7,459 bases of DNA from Chloroflexota bacterium. Lineage in GTDB: Bacteria; Chloroflexota; UBA5177; JANWHV01. The notes below the pieces were generated by a model. It was not told the DNA's origin, ran no database searches, and saw nothing but the letters and a program-made list of their open reading frames with translations. Where the stretch lies: assembly GCA_025450375.1 (NCBI GenBank), contig JANWHO010000066.1, positions 1 to 7,459 on the forward strand, given 5' to 3'. The position numbers and the translations under genes are program-made. Positions 1 to 6,535 of the stretch are shown piece after piece (position 1 is the stretch's first letter; every line of letters starts with the position of its first letter).

Positions 1-29
1 CCCCGGGGGCCGGGCCCCCCCGCGCCCCT
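1..29. other. G/C-only tract at window edge, partly self-complementary
   Basis: The first 28 bases contain only G and C. They hold runs such as CCCCGGGGG and GGGCCCCCC that can fold on either strand into a very GC-rich hairpin. The tract lies about 50 bases beyond the pspAB stop codon, so it could help end htpX-pspAB transcription. It has no T-tract in the pspAB direction, so it is not a standard intrinsic terminator. It could equally be a low-complexity sequence at a contig edge. No coding signal is seen in positions 1-77. Confidence 0.3.
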
Positions 30-77
30 AAACGGCGACTCCGACCCGGTCTCGTCCCTCCCATCCGGCCTCAAGAA

Positions 78-644
78 TCACACGGGCGAGCCCCAACGGG
101 AGTACCACCGCTCCAGCTCCGGCTCGATGGGCAATTCGCGTTCCATCAAGGTTTTCAGGCGCAGCTCGAAGGCATTGTCGCGCGTCTGCCCTCCGGTGGG
201 CACCATGGGATAGAAAGTGCCGCGCTTATAGTTGTAGATCCAATAGACATTGCGCCCTTCTCCGGTGAACTTGAACACCGAGGAGAGTAATTGCTCGCCG
301 AAGCCGCGCGACTTCAACTCCTCGCTCATTAAGTGGATCGTGGTGACCAGATCCTCGAACTGCTCGGTCTGGAGGATGATCCATTGGTAGCCGTAGGTGT
401 CGGTCATCGTGCTCATGGTGGATTTCGTGTCGGCGGCCCGAATTTTGAGCAGGGCCTCGATATCCTGTTTGAGTTCCTCGAACCGGCCCACGTCGATTGC
501 CTTGAAACAGAGCGCGGCGGCGTTACTGGGTTCCAGATGCAGGGATGTCTGTAGGGTGATCACCGCCGTGGTCATGGCAAACAGGGCCTCGGTTTTGGAG
601 GCTACCGGTTTCGATGTCCCCAAGAGCCGATCGAGAAAACTCAT
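78..644 (-). CDS. pspAB: PspAB-like protein (PspA-associated), partner of HtpX
   Basis: This 188-residue soluble protein resembles the PspAB family, which is found next to htpX and assigned to the phage-shock/envelope-stress response; its biochemical role is not established. Visible features are a short amphipathic N-terminus (MSFLDRLLG), an Ala/Leu-rich helical region at about residues 18-70, and a conserved-looking aromatic core (YGYQWIIL at 84-91, VYWIYNYKRGTFYPM at 133-147). It ends with a charged ELPIEPELERWYSRWG segment at 170-185. There is no signal peptide or membrane helix. Its ATG overlaps the htpX stop codon as ATGA (641-644) and no strong ribosome binding site precedes it, so it is probably translated by coupling to htpX. 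The length suits the family. No pspA gene is in the window. The family call is from recognition of sequence and context, not a search. Confidence 0.8.
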   Translation of the reverse strand: MSFLDRLLGTSKPVASKTEALFAMTTAVITLQTSLHLEPSNAAALCFKAIDVGRFEELKQDIEALLKIRAADTKSTMSTMTDTYGYQWIILQTEQFEDLVTTIHLMSEELKSRGFGEQLLSSVFKFTGEGRNVYWIYNYKRGTFYPMVPTGGQTRDNAFELRLKTLMERELPIEPELERWYSRWGSPV

Positions 645-1546
645 CCGCGCGCCGCGTTCATATTCCGTTCCATCGCCTCGAGGCGGGCCAGACGGTGCTC
701 AAGGCTGGGATGGGTGCCGAATAACTCGCCTACCGATTGCTTCACATTCGGCACGATGAAGAAGGCGTTCATCGATTGCGCGGCCCGCAAGTCCGAGTTG
801 GGGATCCGCTGGATGGTGCCGCTAACCTTGAGCAAGGCCGACCGCATGGTGGAAGGCGAGCCGGTCAACAGGACCGATCCGCGATCCGCTGCGTACTCGC
901 GGTACCGCGAGAGGCTGCGCAAGAGGAAGAAGCTGATCGCCCAGACAGCCGCCGAGACCAGGAAGACGACCACGGCCGCCCCATTGTTGCTGTCGCGGTC
1001 GTCCTCGCCAAAGCCGAAACCGGTCCACATACCGATCTGCACGATAAACGAGGCCACGCTGGCGAACAGACTGGCGTAAGTCAGAACCATCATGTCGCGA
1101 TTCTTGATATGGGTCATTTCGTGACCCAACACCGACTCCAGTTCTTGGGGCTCCAGCAAGCGCAGCAGGCCCCGCGTGACCGCGATCACGGCGTGCTTGG
1201 GGCTCCGCCCGGTGGCGAAGGCGTTGGGCGTCCCCACCTCCATGATCGCCACCCGAGGCTTGGGCAGATCGGCGATCTGCGCCAGGCGCTCGATGATCGC
1301 GTGCAGACCCGGCTCCTCGGCGGCGGAAACCTCGCGGGCCCCCGTGCTTAGCAATACCAGCTTCTCGGAGACATAGTACTGAAACAGCACCATGCCGGCC
1401 CCTACCACCACCAGCAGCACAAGGCTCCCGGTGAACTTCCACAAAACTCCCAGGAATACGCTGTAGAGCAGCGCCAGCAGGAACAATGTGAATGCCATGC
1501 GCAGCGTGAGCTGCGTATCCCGCCCATACCAGCGTTGGCTAGCCAT
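641..1546 (-). CDS. htpX: HtpX-type M48 membrane zinc metalloprotease
   Basis: HtpX degrades misfolded or damaged inner-membrane proteins at the cytoplasmic face. This 301-residue protein has the full family layout. Two N-terminal transmembrane helices lie at about 15-36 and 40-58, followed by a PNAFATG segment (107-113). The zinc motif HEMTH is at 142-146 (H142 and H146 ligands, E143 catalytic), and a downstream REYAAD holds the likely third ligand E217. Further hydrophobic segments are at about 153-172 and 189-209. Length is close to the usual ~290 residues and no key residue is missing, so it should be active. The ATG at 1546 is preceded by AGAGGA nine bases upstream. It overlaps pspAB by four bases, so the two are co-transcribed and probably translationally coupled. 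The reading frame opposite encodes long open frames, but these are shadows caused by high GC. Confidence 0.95.
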   Translation of the reverse strand: MASQRWYGRDTQLTLRMAFTLFLLALLYSVFLGVLWKFTGSLVLLVVVGAGMVLFQYYVSEKLVLLSTGAREVSAAEEPGLHAIIERLAQIADLPKPRVAIMEVGTPNAFATGRSPKHAVIAVTRGLLRLLEPQELESVLGHEMTHIKNRDMMVLTYASLFASVASFIVQIGMWTGFGFGEDDRDSNNGAAVVVFLVSAAVWAISFFLLRSLSRYREYAADRGSVLLTGSPSTMRSALLKVSGTIQRIPNSDLRAAQSMNAFFIVPNVKQSVGELFGTHPSLEHRLARLEAMERNMNAARG

Positions 1547-1618
1547 CGTGTGTCATCCTCTTCAAGGCTGCATGGGTGCCACCCCAGATGAGGCACCAAC
1601 GGCCATGCGCCTACCGCG

Positions 1619-1627
1619 ATTGTACCA
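1619..1627 (-). promoter_or_regulatory. Possible extended -10 promoter for htpX-pspAB
   Basis: On the minus strand this reads TGGTACAAT, an extended -10 element (TG, one base, then TACAAT, five of six matches to TATAAT). It lies in the 119-base gap between the lacI-type gene and htpX and would give a leader of about 65 bases. No good -35 hexamer is seen at 16-18 bases, which extended -10 promoters can tolerate. This is a motif reading only; read-through from the upstream regulator gene is the alternative. Confidence 0.4.
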
Positions 1628-1665
1628 CAGGCCGTGGGTAGGGTCGTACAAAGGCGCGCGCCGCT

Positions 1666-2829
1666 TTACTCCGCCGAAGCCGCGTGGCCGCCGGTGCTGC
1701 TCGCGCGCGCGATCAGGCTAGGGGCGACCAACAGATGTCGTGGGTCTTGGGGGACACCACGAATTCTTTCGATCAAGAGATCGGTCACCGATCGGGCGAT
1801 CACGTCGATCTTCTGGTGGACCGAGGTCAGATCGAGGGCCTGCGCCACCGGCGTGTCGTCGTAGCCCGCCACCGCTATATCCTTCCCGATTAGGATGCCC
1901 GAACGCTCAAGGCACAATCTGACCCCAATCGCCCCGATGTCCGAGGCACAGATGATCGCCGTCGGACGCGGCACGCGGGACAGCAAATATTCGGCGGCCG
2001 TCGCGGCATGTGGTACGTCGTTCGGCGTGCGGGCCAGGAGATCCGGACGAGCATCGATCCCCCGCGCCCGAAGAGCCTCTTGATAGCCGCGCACACGGGC
2101 ATCACCGGCCACGATTCCTTCGAGCCAGCCCACCATGGCAATCTGAGTGTGACCTTGGGCCACCAAATGGTCCACCACCAGGCCAACTCCATGCTCCCCA
2201 TCATCATCGGCATAGGGAAAGTCCCAGTCGTCATTGGAGCGCCCGAAGCAGGCAAAGGGTATGTCGAGGTCAAGGAGACGCCGTATACGGGGGTCATGAT
2301 AGCTCGTATCGGAGAGCACGAATCCGTCGACCCGGCTGGTCCGGATCAAGTCAACATAGCTCTGTTCCTCCTGGGGCGCGGACTGCGCGAAGGTGAGGAC
2401 GTGGTAGCCATTGGACTCGGCCGCCTGCGCCACCTCGTAGAGGAAGCGATCGAGGACCGGATTCCGCTGTACTTCGTCCTGCACTCGGTGCCAGGCATAG
2501 CCGATCATGCGGGTCGTACTGGATTTGAGATTCCGCGCCGTGCTGTTTGGCCGATAGCCTAACGCCTGGATCGCCGCCCGGACCTTCCGGCGGGTGTCCA
2601 GTTTGATCAGGGAACTGTCGTTGATCACGTACGAGACGGTCGAAACCGACACCCCCGCCAGGGCCGCCACGTCACGAATCGTGATATTCAGCGCGTATTT
2701 GTGCTGAGCGGCCGCCCGGCGCACCTGATCGCCCGCGGCTTCATCTACTTCCGGCGAGTTATTCAGGGCCGCGTACGCGGTCAACAACGACACGCCGGCT
2801 TCCTCGGCAATAGACCGTAGACTCGACAT
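1666..2829 (-). CDS. LacI-family transcriptional regulator with two tandem HTH modules
   Basis: This 387-residue LacI/GalR-type regulator probably represses the divergent sugar-transport operon. Residues 49-101 form a standard LacI DNA-binding module: TIRDVAALAGVSVSTVS helix-turn-helix, then ALGYRPN, then a hinge helix ARNLKSS with the minor-groove leucine at L101. Residues 108-375 are the periplasmic-binding-protein-like sensor (MIGYAW, RVDGFVLSDT, QIAMVGW, AIICASDIGAIG, IAVAGYDDTPVAQALDLTSVHQ). What is unusual is that residues 4-48 are a second LacI-type module that aligns without gaps to 51-95, with 14 of 45 identical positions including AGVS, T, N, V-R-A, Y and N. The usual length is about 330-350, and the extra ~47 residues account for the excess. 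The ATG at 2829 has GAGGGAA six bases upstream and no start codon sits just before the second module, so the extension is likely real. The N-terminal copy has LL and A at the specificity positions and may bind DNA differently or not at all. Confidence 0.93.
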   Translation of the reverse strand: MSSLRSIAEEAGVSLLTAYAALNNSPEVDEAAGDQVRRAAAQHKYALNITIRDVAALAGVSVSTVSYVINDSSLIKLDTRRKVRAAIQALGYRPNSTARNLKSSTTRMIGYAWHRVQDEVQRNPVLDRFLYEVAQAAESNGYHVLTFAQSAPQEEQSYVDLIRTSRVDGFVLSDTSYHDPRIRRLLDLDIPFACFGRSNDDWDFPYADDDGEHGVGLVVDHLVAQGHTQIAMVGWLEGIVAGDARVRGYQEALRARGIDARPDLLARTPNDVPHAATAAEYLLSRVPRPTAIICASDIGAIGVRLCLERSGILIGKDIAVAGYDDTPVAQALDLTSVHQKIDVIARSVTDLLIERIRGVPQDPRHLLVAPSLIARASSTGGHAASAE

Positions 2830-2865
2830 AGCCGCTTCCCTCGCACGCTTTCCCGTGGCTCATCC

Positions 2866-2871
2866 ATTATA
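2866..2871 (-). promoter_or_regulatory. Likely -10 element of the lacI-type gene
   Basis: The minus strand reads TATAAT, a perfect sigma70 -10 hexamer, 37 bases before the regulator's ATG. This would give a leader of roughly 30 bases carrying the GAGGGAA ribosome binding site (2836-2842). The -35 region at the proper distance is poor (AACCCC), so an activator or a weak promoter is possible. The paired operators lie about 75-110 bases upstream of it and do not overlap it, so direct autorepression by them is not obvious. Confidence 0.5.
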
Positions 2872-2911
2872 GATAACCCGTAGCCCTTGGGGTTCACCTC
2901 GCCCGCCCCTA

Positions 2912-2940
2912 TTGACGACGGCCAGACCATAGTGTAGCAT
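2912..2940 (+). promoter_or_regulatory. Sigma70-like promoter of the sugar-transport operon
   Basis: TTGACG at 2912-2917 (five of six matches to the -35 consensus) and TAGCAT at 2935-2940 (four of six to the -10) are separated by exactly 17 bases, the optimal spacing. Transcription would begin near 2947, leaving a leader of about 155 bases before the binding-protein gene. The first operator-like palindrome begins four bases after the -10, so a bound repressor would block the start site. The start site has not been mapped; this is inferred from motifs. Confidence 0.6.
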
Positions 2941-2943
2941 GAC

Positions 2944-2957
2944 TTGTAACGTTTCAA
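2944..2957. promoter_or_regulatory. Operator-like palindrome O1 (LacI-family type)
   Basis: TTGTAACGTTTCAA is a 14-bp near-palindrome with six of seven base pairs symmetric around a central CpG. The AACGTT core with flanking TTG/CAA is typical of operators bound by LacI/GalR proteins, whose hinge leucines insert at the central CpG step. It overlaps the predicted transcription start of the transport operon, the classical position for repression. The divergently encoded regulator is the obvious candidate to bind it. Binding is inferred. Confidence 0.7.
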
Positions 2958-2963
2958 ACAGGA

Positions 2964-2977
2964 TTGTAACGTTGCAA
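2964..2977. promoter_or_regulatory. Operator-like palindrome O2 (LacI-family type)
   Basis: TTGTAACGTTGCAA differs from O1 at only one of 14 positions and is also symmetric at six of seven pairs. The flanking A (2963) and T (2978) extend the symmetry to 16 bp. Its centre is exactly 20 bp from that of O1, close to two helical turns, so proteins on the two sites would face nearly the same side of the DNA. It lies about 17-30 bases into the predicted transcript. Confidence 0.7.
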
Positions 2978-3090
2978 TTTGCCAAAGGGGGTAGCTACAG
3001 GACACACGGGGACTCGATGGATCAACATTCCTTGCCAGGGCTTACAACCTGCCTATTTGGGCTCCTCGCTCTACACGGATAGGTTCCGAA

Positions 3091-3097
3091 AAAGGAG
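3091..3097 (+). promoter_or_regulatory. Strong ribosome binding site of the binding-protein gene
   Basis: AAAGGAG lies six bases before the ATG at 3104. It is the best Shine-Dalgarno match in the window, consistent with a binding protein made in excess over the permeases. It fixes the start at 3104. Confidence 0.8.
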
Positions 3098-3103
3098 ACT
3101 GTC

Positions 3104-4507
3104 ATGACCGGTCCCAGCGAAACCACGAAGTCCCTCAGTCGTCGTTCCTTTGTTCTGAAGACCGCCGCCTCTGGCGCGGCGGTAGCCTGCGGCGCCGACC
3201 TGATCGGCGGCTTAGCTTCCGCCCACGCCGCGCCCAGGGCAGCGGCCTCCTCCGTCTCGGTGACCCTCAACGACATGCCGGCCCAGTCCGACAAAGTCAA
3301 CCTGGCATCGTTTCACGCCACCGTGGCCCGATTCGAGGCGGCTCATCCCGACATCAAGGTGATCGGCAAGACGGATACCTTTGATCCCACGACCTTCTAC
3401 GCGCATTACGCGGTCGGCAACGTTGAGGATTCCTATAAGGTGTACTTCACCGATGTCCAGCACCTGATCCAGATTGGATACGCGCGGGACATCAGCGCCT
3501 GGATGAAGAACTGGAAATGGACATCGAGCATCCAGCCCAGCGTCCGGCAACTGATCAGCGACGCCTCGGGGAAGATCTATGGCTTCCCGGTCGATGCGTA
3601 CGCGCTCGGCCTGTCGTACAGCAAACGGTATTTCAAGGCCGCCGGCCTTGATCCGAACAGCCCCCCGACTACCTGGGACCAATTCCGCGCCTATGCCAAG
3701 CAACTCAGCAAGGCGGGGATCGGGCGCTACGGTTTCGCTCCGCTCAGCCTCTCCAATACCGGCGGCTGGCATTTAACGGCGATGATGTACAGCTTCGGCG
3801 GCCAGCCGGAGATCGTCCAGGGTGGGAAGACGCTCGCCAATGTCAATTCCGCGGCCTGTGTGAAGCCGCTGCAACTGCTCTGGGATATGCGCTGGCGCGA
3901 CCATTCAATCGGCCCCAAGGAAATGGGCTACAACGACAATACGGCCGCCCTGGCCAATGGGTCCATCGCCATGGGCATCCTGGCCGGTGATCAGCCGCGC
4001 TTCTTCAAGACGCAATATCAGGCCGACATCAACAATTTCATGCTGGCCGGCTTGCCCCAGGGCGGCGGCAACGCCACCCTGATGGGTGGAGATGTGCAAT
4101 TGGTCAAGCCGGGCTCCTCGTCCGCCGTGATCAACGCGGCCCTGGAGTTCGCCGAGTATCGCTATTGGGATCTGACCTCCTGGGCGGCCAGCGACAAGGG
4201 CCAGCTCTCGAGCGGCGGCGTGGTCGGAATCCCCGCCAATATCGTCATTGGCGGATCCCTGAAGGCGGCTATTGCGGCGATCGACGCCAGATACACCAAC
4301 GTGCCCGCCGCGAACTACAAGCTGTTCGCCGACTCTTGCAACACCTTGAAACTGACGCCCGAGCCGCGCGTGCAGGCCCAGAAGTTGTATTCGCTGCTCG
4401 ATCCCTGCGTGCAGGCCGTCCTCAGCAGCCAGTCCTCGAATCCGCAGGCCCTGCTTGACGACGCGAACAAGAAGTTCCAGGCAGTTCTGGACGCCGCCAA
4501 CGGCTAG
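3104..4507 (+). CDS. CUT1 ABC transporter sugar-binding protein, Tat-exported
   Basis: This 467-residue extracellular solute-binding protein (family 1, MalE-like) captures an oligosaccharide and delivers it to the two permeases encoded just downstream. The N-terminus has a twin-arginine signal: SRRSFVLK at 12-19, then an Ala-rich hydrophobic stretch and a signal-peptidase I site AHA|AP after residue 42. C29 in AVAC is a poor lipobox, so a lipoprotein is possible but less likely. The mature part shows family features: FEAAHPDIKV near the start, the SGKIYGFPVDAYALGLSYSKRYFKAAGLDPNSPPTTWDQF segment, SFGGQPEI, and AALANGSIAMGILAGDQPRF. Its length is slightly above the common 420-450. It is first in the transport operon, behind the two operator-like sites. 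A small CCGG-GAA-CCGG stem-loop (4517-4527) follows the gene and might trim or stabilise its mRNA. The sugar cannot be identified from sequence alone. Confidence 0.92.
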   Translation: MTGPSETTKSLSRRSFVLKTAASGAAVACGADLIGGLASAHAAPRAAASSVSVTLNDMPAQSDKVNLASFHATVARFEAAHPDIKVIGKTDTFDPTTFYAHYAVGNVEDSYKVYFTDVQHLIQIGYARDISAWMKNWKWTSSIQPSVRQLISDASGKIYGFPVDAYALGLSYSKRYFKAAGLDPNSPPTTWDQFRAYAKQLSKAGIGRYGFAPLSLSNTGGWHLTAMMYSFGGQPEIVQGGKTLANVNSAACVKPLQLLWDMRWRDHSIGPKEMGYNDNTAALANGSIAMGILAGDQPRFFKTQYQADINNFMLAGLPQGGGNATLMGGDVQLVKPGSSSAVINAALEFAEYRYWDLTSWAASDKGQLSSGGVVGIPANIVIGGSLKAAIAAIDARYTNVPAANYKLFADSCNTLKLTPEPRVQAQKLYSLLDPCVQAVLSSQSSNPQALLDDANKKFQAVLDAANG

Positions 4508-4533
4508 GGATTCCGACCGGGAACCGGCAGACA

Positions 4534-4540
4534 AGAGGAG
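4534..4540 (+). promoter_or_regulatory. Ribosome binding site supporting a TTG start
   Basis: AGAGGAG lies seven bases before the TTG at 4548. The next in-frame ATG (4593) has no comparable site, so the TTG is the better start of the MalF-like permease. Confidence 0.65.
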
Positions 4541-4547
4541 ATAGGCA

Positions 4548-5522
4548 TTGGCGGTGTCGCAAGGGTGGAAGGCGCGTACGGCGCCCAGTCACATGGCGCG
4601 CGCTACCATCGGCCGGCACGCGCGGCGAGCGTTCGCCCACCATGCCGCCGCCTACCTCTTCTTGCTGCCGGCGATCGTGGTCTTTGCCCTGTTCGCCTGG
4701 TACCCAATCTTTAAGGGGTTCGTCCTCAGTTTTGAACATTACCAGAACAACAATGTCGGTTTGCCCGCCCACTGGGTAGGGCTGGACAATTATCGGGCTC
4801 TGTTCGCCGATCCATCCCTGAACTTCGGCGCCGTGTGGCTCAACACGCTGCAATTCACCCTCTACGCGCTGGCCCTCGGCTACATCATTCCCCTCAGCCT
4901 GGCCCTGGCGATCAATGAGATTCGCCAGGGCCGAGCCTTGTTCCGAATGGCCTTCTACATGCCGGTGATTGTTCCCACCATCGTCAGCATGTTCATCTGG
5001 CAGAAAGCGCTCTATGATCCGGACCCCAATGGGTTTCTCAACGAGGTGCTCGGCTGGCTACACATTGGTCCCCAGCCCTGGATCGCCGATCAAAGCCAGG
5101 CCATGGTCTGTCTGGTGGTCGCGGCGACCTGGGCCGCCGCCGGCGGCACCATGCTGATCTACCTTGCCGCCTTGCAGGGCGTCCCGGCGCACCTCTACGA
5201 GGCGGCCGAGATGGACGGGGCAGGCTTATGGCGGCGCCTGTACCACATTACCCTGCCGCGGATTCGCGTCATCATGCTGATCATGCTGTTATTGCAGATC
5301 ATCGCCACCATGCAGATCTTCACCGAGCCGTGGTCGCTCACGGGCGGCGGCCCGGTCGGAGCCACCACCACCGTGATGGTGGCGCTCTATAACACGGCCT
5401 TCGGCAGTAACGGCGGGGCCCAGGATTTTGGCCAGGCCAGCGCCATTGGGGTGATGCTGTTCTGCGCTCTGGGTCTCTTTTCCGGACTGTACTTCTTCGT
5501 GATCCGTCGCTTCGCCCAGTAG
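4548..5522 (+). CDS. MalF-like sugar ABC transporter permease (CUT1)
   Basis: This is one of two membrane subunits forming the translocation channel of the sugar importer. The 324-residue protein has about six membrane helices, at roughly 33-60, 98-122, 134-152, 185-208, 240-258 and 297-319. The cytoplasmic EAA loop that contacts the ATPase is intact at 218-237 (EAAEMDGAGLWRRLYHITLP). The segments AWYPIFKGFVLSF and FRMAFYMPVIVP, and the SLTGGGP turn before the last helices, are typical of UgpA/MalF-type CUT1 permeases. A basic stretch of ~30 residues precedes the first helix. The start is TTG, chosen for its AGAGGAG site; ATG at 4593 would remove 15 residues. It lies 40 bases after the binding-protein gene and 17 bases before the second permease. 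The weaker start codon fits the lower amount of permease needed. Confidence 0.93.
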   Translation: MAVSQGWKARTAPSHMARATIGRHARRAFAHHAAAYLFLLPAIVVFALFAWYPIFKGFVLSFEHYQNNNVGLPAHWVGLDNYRALFADPSLNFGAVWLNTLQFTLYALALGYIIPLSLALAINEIRQGRALFRMAFYMPVIVPTIVSMFIWQKALYDPDPNGFLNEVLGWLHIGPQPWIADQSQAMVCLVVAATWAAAGGTMLIYLAALQGVPAHLYEAAEMDGAGLWRRLYHITLPRIRVIMLIMLLLQIIATMQIFTEPWSLTGGGPVGATTTVMVALYNTAFGSNGGAQDFGQASAIGVMLFCALGLFSGLYFFVIRRFAQ

Positions 5523-5539
5523 TTTAGCGAGAGAGAGGG

Positions 5540-6535
5540 ATGTCGAGAGTGCTATCCTCGGCCGCGCGACCGTCCCATCCGCGGGTAAGGCCGCGATTGC
5601 GCTGGGATCGGCGCGGCACGCGATCCGAGGATCGGACATTGCTGTCCCCGCTGGATCGAGGACGCCTCTCCGTCCGGATCGGCTACTGGCTCATTTTCTG
5701 CTGTCTGGTGCTGGTGGCGATCGTCGCGGTCGTCCCGATGTACTGGCTCTTTACCGACGGGGTGAAGTCCTCGGTCGAGATCAGCTCCCTTCCTCCCACC
5801 TGGCTGCCCCAACACCCGGACTGGCATGGGCTCCTCGACAATAATTTCACGGCCAGTTGGACCTTGCTCAATCTTGGTCACTATCTGAATAACACCCTGA
5901 TCCTGGTCGGCGGCTCATTGGTGTTGCAGGTGCTGGTCTCGGTGACCGCCGCCTTCTCCCTGGCCAAACTGAAGCCGGCCCTCGGAAGGGTCTGGCTTGG
6001 TTTCTTTTTCGCCACCCTCCTGGTGCCGATGGTCACCTACCTCATTCCGCAGTATCTCAATATTTCCAGCCTACCGCTGATCCATTGGAATATTGGGAAC
6101 GGGAACTGGATCTATCTGGGGGTGCTGTTACCCGAGGCGGCGAATGCCTTCAATCTTTATATCCTCAAGAGCTTTTTTGACGACATTCCGGATGAAATCA
6201 TAGCGGCGGCCCGGATCGACGGAGCCAATTCCCTCGATCTGCTGGTCCGCATCGTGATTCCTATGTCGAGGGCCGCCCTGGCGGTGGTGGCGATTCTGAC
6301 CATAATGGCCTCCTGGAAGGACTTCCTCTGGCCCTACGTGGTGATGGCCGGCGATCAGGATCATCAGCCGCTGATGGTCTATCTCTTCTATCAATGGCAG
6401 AACCGGAGCCTTGGCACCCCCGACAATGTACTCTTCGCCTCTTTTGCCCTGGTAAGCATCCCGCCGATCATCCTATTCCTGATCTTCCAGCGGCAGATCA
6501 TCCGCGGCATCTCGTTGACTGGCTTGACCGGCTGA
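5540..6535 (+). CDS. MalG-like sugar ABC transporter permease (CUT1)
   Basis: This is the second channel subunit, pairing with the MalF-like protein. The 331-residue protein has about six membrane helices, starting with WLIFCCLVLVAIVAVVPMYW at 50-69. The SLPPTWLPQHPDW segment after helix 1 is typical of MalG-type subunits, as is the NTL...V motif at 118-133. The EAA loop is present as AAARIDGANSLDLLVRIVIP at 222-241, and the C-terminus is FQRQIIRGISLTGLTG. The ~45 residues before helix 1 are rich in Arg, Ser and Pro and are longer than usual; most relatives are about 275-300 residues. The purine-rich GAGAGAGGG abuts the ATG at 5540. GTG at 5549, three codons in, has better spacing, so the first residues are uncertain. 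The gene lies 17 bases after malF-like and about 10 bases before the next gene, so it is part of one operon. No ATPase gene is found alongside. Confidence 0.92.
   Translation: MSRVLSSAARPSHPRVRPRLRWDRRGTRSEDRTLLSPLDRGRLSVRIGYWLIFCCLVLVAIVAVVPMYWLFTDGVKSSVEISSLPPTWLPQHPDWHGLLDNNFTASWTLLNLGHYLNNTLILVGGSLVLQVLVSVTAAFSLAKLKPALGRVWLGFFFATLLVPMVTYLIPQYLNISSLPLIHWNIGNGNWIYLGVLLPEAANAFNLYILKSFFDDIPDEIIAAARIDGANSLDLLVRIVIPMSRAALAVVAILTIMASWKDFLWPYVVMAGDQDHQPLMVYLFYQWQNRSLGTPDNVLFASFALVSIPPIILFLIFQRQIIRGISLTGLTG

Noticed and set aside
737..1351. 204-residue plus-strand frame opposite htpX
   Set aside because: It has low-complexity Arg/Gly/His-rich composition typical of an antisense shadow, while the htpX frame is intact with all catalytic motifs.
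1650..1667. GC-rich palindrome (GGCGCGCGCC) flanked by AAA and TTT at the end of the lacI-type gene, as a terminator
   Set aside because: The palindrome has no natural loop, only three Ts follow it, and it overlaps the stop codon. It is too weak to call as a terminator.
3062..3097. CTCCT pairing with AGGAG of the ribosome binding site as a translation switch
   Set aside because: Only five isolated base pairs across a 26-base loop can form, and no aptamer-like structure is visible.
3415..3428. CAACGTTG core inside the binding-protein gene as a third, distant operator
   Set aside because: Only the central eight bases match; the outer TTG/CAA arms are missing on both sides, and such a core can arise by chance.
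3905..4534. 209-residue minus-strand frame opposite the binding-protein gene
   Set aside because: It mirrors the binding-protein codons and has no motif or start signal.
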